DNA from: an uncultured Oscillospiraceae bacterium
GTDB taxonomy: Bacteria > Bacillota > Clostridia > Oscillospirales > Oscillospiraceae
NCBI GenBank assembly: GCA_934659415.1
Contig: CAKUHW010000062.1
Location: forward strand, 1 to 6,323
Length of the DNA: 6,323 bases
Direction of reading: 5' to 3'
Part shown: piece after piece, positions 1-5,273 of the stretch
How the letters are laid out: every line of letters starts with the position of its first letter
Numbering within the stretch: position 1 is the first letter of the stretch
Translations under genes and position numbers: made by a program
The notes under the pieces: model-generated
What the model saw: the letters and a program-made list of their open reading frames with translations, nothing else
What the model was told of the DNA's origin: nothing
The model's database searches: none

Positions 1-590
1 ATGCAGTCCTGAGGGCGCACCTCCACCCAGTTGTCCCGGCGCAGGATATAGCGGACCGTAGGGCCGTTGCCCTCGTCCTTCAGCGTGTAGACCTTGCTGG
101 GATCGGTCCGTGCCAGCAGATGGGAGACCTCGCTGTCCGGGTCGCTGACATCGCCGAAATGGAGCGCGCCGCTGGCGCAGTTGCGCACACAGGCAGGCGT
201 CTCCCCCGCGGCCCTGAGGTGGGCGCACAGGTCGCATTTGTCAGAGATGCGCATTTCCCGGTTGGGGCGGATGCAGCCATAGGGGCAGGCGCGGATGCAG
301 CTGCCGCAGCCGATGCACTGCCAGGAGTCGATGACCACCACGCCGTCCTCGCTCCGCTTATAGCAGGCTCCGGTGGGACAGACCCGGGTACAGGCCGGGT
401 CTGTGCACTGCTGGCACATGACGGTGAGGAAGTACATCTGCAGGTCCGGGTAGGTCCCGTTGGGGCCCACCGTGCACACCTTGTTGCGCCCCGGGCCAAG
501 CGCTACCCCGTTTTCCAGCTTGCAGGCCACCTGGCAGCCTTTGCAGCCGATGCAGCGGTCCACGTCGATCACAAAGGTCATCTGCTTCAT
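1..590 (-). CDS. Four-cluster [4Fe-4S] electron-transfer subunit of a molybdoenzyme (DmsB/PhsB/NrfC-like), 3' end cut by window
   Basis: This is the ferredoxin-like beta subunit expected to pass electrons to or from the catalytic subunit encoded just upstream. The reading frame is open from ATG at 590 to the left edge, giving 196 residues with no stop, so the C-terminus is missing. Four cysteine groups are visible: C13-x2-C16-x2-C19-x3-C23, C59-x2-C62-x4-C67-x3-C71, C92-x2-C95-x2-C98-x3-C102, and C119-x2-C122-x11-C134-x3-C138. This is the usual layout of DMSO-reductase-family beta subunits carrying four [4Fe-4S] clusters. C39, C76 and C106 are additional cysteines. There is no signal peptide or membrane segment, so the subunit is probably cytoplasmic or carried by its partner. 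The start is set by AAGGAGG at 598-604, 7 nt from the ATG. The ATG overlaps the TGA of the upstream gene (ATGA), which suggests translational coupling. A membrane anchor or maturation chaperone may follow outside the window; this is inferred from the family. Confidence 0.93.
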   Translation of the reverse strand, partial: MKQMTFVIDVDRCIGCKGCQVACKLENGVALGPGRNKVCTVGPNGTYPDLQMYFLTVMCQQCTDPACTRVCPTGACYKRSEDGVVVIDSWQCIGCGSCIRACPYGCIRPNREMRISDKCDLCAHLRAAGETPACVRNCASGALHFGDVSDPDSEVSHLLARTDPSKVYTLKDEGNGPTVRYILRRDNWVEVRPQDC

Positions 591-3247
591 ACCTGCACCT
601 CCTTGGTGACTTCACCGGATACCGGCAGCCAGGGCCGGAAGTCCTCGGGATCGAGCCAGACGCCCTCCGGGGCGCCGTCTGCCGGGTAGACCTTGACCTG
701 GAAGGCCCGCAGAGTGTAGGTGCCGACCACGTCGTTGAAGGGTGCGGTGGCCTTGGTCAGCATGTTTACGTTCATTTCCTTCCAGCCGTGGGTATCGGAG
801 TTCAGTGTCTCCGGGTTCCAGAAGCGTTCCATGTACACAGTGGAGGGATGAATGCCTTCGGTGATCTTGGCCACGCCGCGGGTCCGGCCCCGGCGGGACT
901 CAAGCCAGACCCAGGCACCATCCTCAATGCCATATTTCTCCGCAGCGGTCGGGTGGATCCACAGCTCCGGTGCGGGGTACATTTCACGCAGCCAGGGGAT
1001 ATTGCGCAGCGTACCGTGATGATAGAAGGGAACGCGCCCGCCGGTGTAGACCAGGGGATATTCCGTGTCGGTGAGGGGGCTCTCCACCGGCTCCAGATAG
1101 TAGGGGAGCGGCTCGTAATCCTGGTCGGCAGGCTCCAGATCCACGGGGCTGAAGGGACGGCCGGTGCGGCCGAGGGTGATCATGGCGTCGTTATAGACCT
1201 CGCATTTGCGGGAGGGGGTGGGGAAGCCGCCGGGCAGACCGCCCAGCTTGGGATCGGGCTGCTTGTAGACGTAATAGGAGCGCCATTCCTCTTTTGGCAG
1301 GTATTCGATGGGCGCCTGGGCGGCAAATTCCTTCCAGCTCATGCCCAGCCGGTTGACCCAGTGGCTGAGAAATTCGTCCATGCTGTTCCAATAGGGCAGG
1401 TCATGGCCCATATATTCAGCGTCAAAGGCCTTTGCACAGGCCTCATGGCCCAATTCGCCGCAGCGCTTGGCTAGCTTGGACCAGAACAGCGTCTCGTCCA
1501 TGGTCTCCCAGAGATGGGTGCACTGCTGCCGGGCCACCAAGGTGTTGCAGGTCTCCACCAGCATGTCGGTCTCCAGCCATTCCTCAGCGGGGATGAGGAT
1601 ATCCGCGTAGGCGGAGAAGGAGGTGGGGTACATATAGACATGGACGATAAAGTCCAGCTTCTGAATGGCCTGCTCCCACTTCTGGCTGTCCGCTGTGGCG
1701 CCCAGCTTGTTGCCGGAGCGGTCGATCCACATCCGGGGCTGATAGGGCTCGCCGGTGAGGATGGCATCCAGAATGCTGGACGGATGCCCGGCCCACCAGA
1801 TGCCGAGCCCCTTGTGAGCCCGGCCGCCCAGCCGCTTTTTCAGCTGCTCCACCGGAAGCCGGTCCGCGGCCACGGGCACGGGGTAGTTGGGCATGTCAAA
1901 GCAGCCGCTGGTGCGGAAGCGCTGCAGCAGCGCGCCGGGGCGCTCCACATTGCCCATGAGCAGATCCAGTGTGCAGGAGGCCATGGCGGCCTGCACGGAG
2001 TTTGGGGTCTGGTCGGTAGCGACGCCCAGACAGAGGCCGCTGGGGCAGTTGTCCGTATACACCCGGATCGCTTCTTCGATCTTATCCCGGTCCACCTGGC
2101 ACAGTCCGGCAGCCTTCTCCAGGGTGAATTCCTCGCACCGCTCCCACAGAAGCTGCCAGCCGGTCTTGCAGACCCGTCCGTTCACAAGGTACTCCCCCTC
2201 CAGGGCGGGATCCAATGCGTCGTCCCAGGGGTAGGGCAGAGGCTGTGCAGAGCCGGTTTTCCTATCCCAGACCATGTAGGTGTCCGGCGCGCCGTCCTTT
2301 CCCGTTTCCGTCCGGAGGGTCATTTTGGTCTCCACATCCACCAGGTAGGGCAGGTTGGTCCACTTCATAACAAAGTCGGCGTCGTAGAGCTTGTGCTCCA
2401 TAATGTAGCGGATCCATGCCATCTCCAGGGCGACGTCTGTGCCCGGGCGGATGGGCAGCCACACATCGGCCTTGGCGGCGTCGGGGGTGAAGCGCGGGTC
2501 GATCACGACAGTCTTGACGCCCTTGGCGCGCAGGTCGGATACCATGCCGCCGCCGGAAGCGGGGCAGGAGTACGAGGGACAGGCGCCCCACAGGACCAGG
2601 GCCTTGATGGGCGTGTCGTCCGTGAAATAGAGCTCCAGGGCGTTAGAGTCGGAAATGCTGGGGTCAACGCCGCCGTACATCATGGTGTAGGCAAGCACCC
2701 GGGGCAGATAGCACTGGGCACAGCCCGGCTCAAACCAGTTTGGGGTACCGAAAATGTTGCAGAAGCGCGCGATGGACCAGATCTCCGGATTGCCGCCGCC
2801 GCCGGTGGAACAGAACACGGCCTCGGCGCCGTATTTCTCTCTGGTCTCCATAAGCTTTTTGGCGATGATGTCCAGCGCCTCGTCCCAGGAGATCCGCATC
2901 CACTTGCCGCTGCCCCGGGGGCCCACACGCTTCATGGGATATTTGTTGCGGTTGGGGTTGTAGAGCGCCTGAATGCCGCTGAGACCCTTTGCGCACATGC
3001 GCCCCTTGCTCATGGGGTCCTCCGGATTGCCCCTCAGGCTGACCACCCGGCCGCCCCGTACCGTGGCCAGCACGCCGCAGTTGGCAATGCAGGCGCGGCA
3101 GGCGGTTTTGATCACCCGCTCCTCCTTCTCGGGCCGGCCGGCGGGGCCGGAGCGGGGAGTCAGGGTGCGGCCGCCTTCCGGAAGCCCGGCGGGAGCGCCG
3201 ATGCGGATGGAACGGAGATACTCCTGTACGCGAAATCCTTCTTCCAT
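587..3247 (-). CDS. Molybdopterin (bis-MGD) oxidoreductase, catalytic subunit, DMSO-reductase superfamily, substrate unknown
   Basis: This is the catalytic subunit of a Mo or W enzyme, 886 residues from the chosen start. A Gly/Pro/Arg-rich leader of about 45 residues precedes the [4Fe-4S] motif C50-x2-C53-x3-C57-x27-C85, which is followed by the conserved Lys87. The molybdopterin domain follows (about 90-600), with GTPN at 167-170 and then C176 and C179. C179 is the better candidate for the metal-ligand cysteine and C176 the alternative. Residues 300-375, with a YMVWD segment and a DPALEGEYLVNGRV segment, resemble the insert of dehydroxylase- and hydratase-like relatives. The C-terminal dinucleotide-binding domain covers about 728-855. 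No twin-arginine leader is visible, so a cytoplasmic location is inferred. The start at 3247 is preferred because AGGAGG lies 8 nt upstream; in-frame ATGs at 3268 and 3313 would extend the protein by 7 or 22 residues. Related families include catechol dehydroxylases, pyrogallol transhydroxylase and polysulfide/arsenate reductases. Acetylene hydratase is less likely, because Ile rather than the catalytic Asp follows the second cluster cysteine. The superfamily is certain and the reaction is not. Confidence 0.95.
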   Translation of the reverse strand: MEEGFRVQEYLRSIRIGAPAGLPEGGRTLTPRSGPAGRPEKEERVIKTACRACIANCGVLATVRGGRVVSLRGNPEDPMSKGRMCAKGLSGIQALYNPNRNKYPMKRVGPRGSGKWMRISWDEALDIIAKKLMETREKYGAEAVFCSTGGGGNPEIWSIARFCNIFGTPNWFEPGCAQCYLPRVLAYTMMYGGVDPSISDSNALELYFTDDTPIKALVLWGACPSYSCPASGGGMVSDLRAKGVKTVVIDPRFTPDAAKADVWLPIRPGTDVALEMAWIRYIMEHKLYDADFVMKWTNLPYLVDVETKMTLRTETGKDGAPDTYMVWDRKTGSAQPLPYPWDDALDPALEGEYLVNGRVCKTGWQLLWERCEEFTLEKAAGLCQVDRDKIEEAIRVYTDNCPSGLCLGVATDQTPNSVQAAMASCTLDLLMGNVERPGALLQRFRTSGCFDMPNYPVPVAADRLPVEQLKKRLGGRAHKGLGIWWAGHPSSILDAILTGEPYQPRMWIDRSGNKLGATADSQKWEQAIQKLDFIVHVYMYPTSFSAYADILIPAEEWLETDMLVETCNTLVARQQCTHLWETMDETLFWSKLAKRCGELGHEACAKAFDAEYMGHDLPYWNSMDEFLSHWVNRLGMSWKEFAAQAPIEYLPKEEWRSYYVYKQPDPKLGGLPGGFPTPSRKCEVYNDAMITLGRTGRPFSPVDLEPADQDYEPLPYYLEPVESPLTDTEYPLVYTGGRVPFYHHGTLRNIPWLREMYPAPELWIHPTAAEKYGIEDGAWVWLESRRGRTRGVAKITEGIHPSTVYMERFWNPETLNSDTHGWKEMNVNMLTKATAPFNDVVGTYTLRAFQVKVYPADGAPEGVWLDPEDFRPWLPVSGEVTKEVQV

Positions 3248-3254
3248 AGACTCA

Positions 3255-3263
3255 TCCTCCTTT
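3255..3263 (-). promoter_or_regulatory. Ribosome binding site that decides the molybdoenzyme start
   Basis: Read on the minus strand, AAAGGAGGA lies 8 nt from the ATG at 3247. It begins 2 nt after the TGA of the regulator gene (3267-3265). The in-frame ATG at 3268 overlaps that TGA (ATGA), but its Shine-Dalgarno would have to lie inside the regulator gene, where no AGGAGG-like run is seen. The site therefore favours the start at 3247. Confidence 0.8.
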
Positions 3264-3264
3264 G

Positions 3265-3996
3265 TCATTCTGCTTCCTGTGTACTGGTGCGAATGGAGTC
3301 GATATGGCTGCACATGATATCCTGGGCCAGCTGCTCCTGATGGGCATCAATGGCGTCGGTGAGCCGGCGGTGGAACAAAACGGAGTCCCGGTATTTTTCC
3401 GGGTGACGGCCGTAGGTCCGTTCATAGAGCCCCATATCGGTCCCCGCGCTGTGGATGATGTTGACGAACTGGATGTAGAATTCATTGTGGGAGGCCGCCG
3501 CGCACCGGAGATGGAACAGGTCGTCCAGCTGAAGCATATGTGCCAGCGTGAATTCTCCGCGGATATATCCGGGAATGTCCGCTTCCATCCGGTCGATATC
3601 CTGCCGCAGGGCGCGGACATCCTCCGCAGTGGCATTGCGGGCGGCCAGGCGGGCCGAGGCCCCTTCCACCACGGAGCGGGCCTCGAACAGGTCGCCGGCC
3701 AGCTCGTGGTCCAGCACGGTGTAGGTATGCAGGATGCGCCCAAGAATGTCCGGGGAAAACCCCGCAATGTAATTGCCGTCCCCGTGACGCTTCTCCACGA
3801 TGCCCAGCGCAGACAGCGCGCTGATAGCCTCCCGCAGGGGGACACGGGATATGCCGAGCTGTTCGGCAAACTCCCGCTCGCAGGGGAGCCGGTCTCCCTG
3901 GCGCAGCTCGCCGCGGTCTATGCAGTCCAGAACATAGTCCATCACCTGCTGACTTACGCTGCTGCGCCGAATGGTTCCCTGTCTGATGTTATCCAT
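3265..3996 (-). CDS. GntR-family transcriptional regulator, FadR subfamily with FCD ligand-binding domain
   Basis: This is a 243-residue DNA-binding regulator, a typical length for the FadR subfamily. The N-terminal winged helix-turn-helix spans about residues 8-78, including the GntR signature RLPCEREFAEQLGISRVPLREA and a GDGNYI wing. The C-terminal all-helical FCD domain spans about 90-235. D158-x3-H162, H209 and H231 match the positions of the Asp and His residues that bind a metal ion in many FCD domains; ligands in this group are often small carboxylates such as lactate, pyruvate, gluconate or aromatic acids. It is the first gene of the operon, and its stop lies 17 nt before the chosen molybdoenzyme start. 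It probably represses its own promoter through the palindrome at 4020-4034 and is released by substrate or product. Start: ATG at 3996, preceded by a G-rich Shine-Dalgarno (4000-4008). The family call is firm; the ligand and repressor role are inferred. Confidence 0.95.
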   Translation of the reverse strand: MDNIRQGTIRRSSVSQQVMDYVLDCIDRGELRQGDRLPCEREFAEQLGISRVPLREAISALSALGIVEKRHGDGNYIAGFSPDILGRILHTYTVLDHELAGDLFEARSVVEGASARLAARNATAEDVRALRQDIDRMEADIPGYIRGEFTLAHMLQLDDLFHLRCAAASHNEFYIQFVNIIHSAGTDMGLYERTYGRHPEKYRDSVLFHRRLTDAIDAHQEQLAQDIMCSHIDSIRTSTQEAE

Positions 3997-3999
3997 AGG

Positions 4000-4008
4000 C
4001 CCCCCTTT
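4000..4008 (-). promoter_or_regulatory. G-rich ribosome binding site of the GntR gene
   Basis: The minus strand carries AAAGGGGGG, ending 3 nt before the ATG at 3996. It is a variant of AAAGGAGG in which a G replaces the central A. It differs from the canonical AAGGAGG or AGGAGG sites of the other genes here, so regulator translation may be weaker than that of the enzyme genes; this last point is inference. Confidence 0.6.
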
Positions 4009-4019
4009 TGCAGTGGTGT

Positions 4020-4034
4020 ATTGGTATTACCAAT
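4020..4034 (-). promoter_or_regulatory. Perfect 15-bp palindrome, probable GntR/FCD operator
   Basis: The sequence ATTGGTATTACCAAT has 7-bp perfect arms around a single central T. Its core TGGTA-T-TACCA is the form of operator commonly bound by FadR-subfamily GntR proteins. It overlaps the last two bases of the -10 box and covers the predicted transcription start near 4026, so a bound dimer should block the promoter. A further TGGT half-site lies at 4014-4017. The regulator encoded 24 bp downstream is the obvious candidate ligand of this site. Confidence 0.82.
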
Positions 4035-4060
4035 TATAGCGGATTCGGGGGAAATGTCAA
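4033..4060 (-). promoter_or_regulatory. Consensus sigma-70/sigma-A promoter of the GntR-molybdoenzyme operon
   Basis: On the minus strand the -35 box TTGACA (4060-4055) and the -10 box TATAAT (4038-4033) both match the consensus exactly, with a 16-bp spacer. The predicted start of transcription is near 4026, giving a leader of about 30 nt before the GntR ATG. So strong a core promoter makes sense if a repressor controls it, and the palindrome over the start point provides that. The -35 box lies only 15 nt beyond the T-run of the upstream terminator. Confidence 0.85.
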
Positions 4061-4075
4061 CCCCCCAAAAGGGAC

Positions 4076-4112
4076 AAAAACAGAGGTCCCGCGGCGGCGC
4101 CGCGGGACCTCT
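4076..4112 (-). terminator. Intrinsic terminator of the csaB-glycosyltransferase unit
   Basis: A hairpin with two perfect 14-bp arms (4082-4095 and 4099-4112) and a 3-nt loop is followed on the minus strand by G and then TTTTT (4080-4076). The stem is almost all G and C at its centre. It lies 82 nt past the glycosyltransferase stop and just before the next promoter, so it separates the two transcription units. The T-run lies only on the minus-strand side, which fits the gene direction. Confidence 0.9.
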
Positions 4113-4116
4113 CAGC

Positions 4117-4145
4117 CCGGCAAAAAGCCAAGGTTTCTTTGCCGG
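4117..4145 (-). repeat. Inverted repeat, secondary hairpin before the terminator
   Basis: Arms CCGGCAAA (4117-4124) and TTTGCCGG (4138-4145) pair perfectly over 8 bp. In RNA the stem can grow to about 10 pairs if a G-U wobble is allowed. No T-run follows, so it is not a terminator by itself. It may protect the transcript 3' end. A third, weaker hairpin (TGACCC/GGGTCA, 4179-4196) includes the glycosyltransferase stop codon. Confidence 0.5.
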
Positions 4146-4193
4146 ACATCGACTCTTGCCTGGCACAAAGGGAAGGAATGACCCGGCAAAGGG

Positions 4194-5273
4194 TCAGAAC
4201 AGCCCGGTGGACTCCAGAATGCGTCCCACCTCGGCCGCCCGTCCGGACCAGGAGCACTGGCTGGCGCAGGCCTTTCTCTGCCCGGCCAGGGCGCCCGACT
4301 CCTTCAGCGCCGCCTGGCAGCGCCGGAGGAAGCCGGTCTCGCCGTAGGCGGTGTAGATCAGGTCGGGGAAGGGCTCCGGCGTGTCCGGGGCGGATATGGT
4401 CACGATGGGCTTTCCGGTGGCCAGATATTCATAGATATGGGCGGGGACGATATCGCTGCCCAGCCTGTCGGCGCGGTTCAGATCAAACAGGACGCGGCAG
4501 ACCGACAGATGGTCGGGGACCTCCACGGCGTTCACAGGTCCGGTGAGGATAATATTCCGGCAGCGGGTAAGCGCTGCGGCCACGGGCTTCGTGACCCGCC
4601 CCATCATCAGAAACGTCCACTCGGAGTGCCGCAGCGCCGCAGTGAGCAGCGGCTTCAGATCGACCCGGCTGTCCAGATCACCCAGGCGGCCGAATACAGG
4701 CCCCCCTCCGGCCAGAGACCGCAGCTCCGGCGGAGGATCGAGGTCCTCTCTGGCAAACATAAGGGGATTGACGCCGTTGGGCAGCAGGGCGATATTGTCG
4801 CTGCAGGGGGAGAGACGCCGCGCCAGCCCCTGAGAGGCGGCGAAAACCACATCGGCCCGTTCCGCCAGTTCGCTTTCGGCGTCCAGGGCCGCCTCCGGCC
4901 ACTCCAGCGCGCAGTCGTACACCAGCCCCCGGTGGCGGACCCGCTCTGCCAGAAAGACCTGTTCCGGGGCAGTGCACCAGAGCACCGGAGCTTGAAACCC
5001 ATGGCAGGCCGCTGTGTCCTTCAGGAAGGCGGCGGCCCGGGCCAGAGCCAGACGGCGGCGCAGCTCCGGAGCGTCGGCGGCGGCAGCAGCGGGAAGGGTG
5101 TACACGGTGATGTGGGCGCGCACCCTGCGCCCCTGCTCCGGCAGGGGCCCGCCCCGGGCAGGGGGAGGCTCTATAAAAAGAATCTGAACATCGCTCATGC
5201 GGGCAAAGAGCTGCTGGATACGGGTGGGCCGGGCCTGCCAGGGTGTATGGGACAGACATAGGATCTGCTTCAT
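4194..5273 (-). CDS. GT4-like (GT-B fold) glycosyltransferase, probably cell-wall polysaccharide synthesis
   Basis: This is a 359-residue protein without a signal peptide or clear membrane segment, so probably a cytoplasmic or membrane-peripheral glycosyltransferase. The N-terminal half resembles the acceptor domain of TuaH-like GT4 enzymes: SHTPWQARPTRIQQL at 8-22, YDCALEWPE at 119-127, ADVVFAASQGLARRL at 140-154 and LPNGVNPLMF at 164-173. The C-terminal donor-binding domain holds FGRLGDLDSR (194-203) and IVPAHIYEYLATGKPIV (275-291). In the usual EX7E motif the first Glu is Asp274 and the second is Glu282. The ATG overlaps the csaB stop (ATGA, 5273-5270) and AGGAGG at 5281-5286 lies 7 nt upstream, so start and coupling are clear. 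Placement behind csaB suggests work on the secondary cell-wall polymer that CsaB pyruvylates. Donor and acceptor sugars cannot be read from the sequence. Confidence 0.85.
   Translation of the reverse strand: MKQILCLSHTPWQARPTRIQQLFARMSDVQILFIEPPPARGGPLPEQGRRVRAHITVYTLPAAAAADAPELRRRLALARAAAFLKDTAACHGFQAPVLWCTAPEQVFLAERVRHRGLVYDCALEWPEAALDAESELAERADVVFAASQGLARRLSPCSDNIALLPNGVNPLMFAREDLDPPPELRSLAGGGPVFGRLGDLDSRVDLKPLLTAALRHSEWTFLMMGRVTKPVAAALTRCRNIILTGPVNAVEVPDHLSVCRVLFDLNRADRLGSDIVPAHIYEYLATGKPIVTISAPDTPEPFPDLIYTAYGETGFLRRCQAALKESGALAGQRKACASQCSWSGRAAEVGRILESTGLF

Noticed and set aside
587..3247. Acetylene hydratase as the specific identity of the molybdoenzyme
   Set aside because: In acetylene hydratase a catalytic Asp directly follows the second cluster cysteine. 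Here that residue is Ile54, and the protein is longer and paired with a four-cluster FeS subunit.
587..3247. Selenocysteine-containing formate dehydrogenase
   Set aside because: There is no in-frame TGA inside the gene, and the expected U/C-H-G-P-S segment is absent near the metal-ligand position (residues 170-185).
1514..3340. 608-residue open frame on the plus strand
   Set aside because: It lies antisense to the molybdoenzyme gene, has no recognisable domain, is rich in Gly, Ala, His and Val, and arises from GC-biased codons on the other strand.
4082..4112. Terminator acting on the plus strand as well
   Set aside because: No T-run follows the stem on the plus strand, and no plus-strand gene ends there.
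3262..4347. 361-residue open frame on the plus strand
   Set aside because: It runs antisense across the GntR gene, the promoter and the terminator and into the glycosyltransferase gene. No real gene would span these elements, and no domain is visible.
4437..5261. 274-residue open frame on the plus strand
   Set aside because: It is the antisense shadow of the glycosyltransferase gene, with low-complexity composition and no family motifs.
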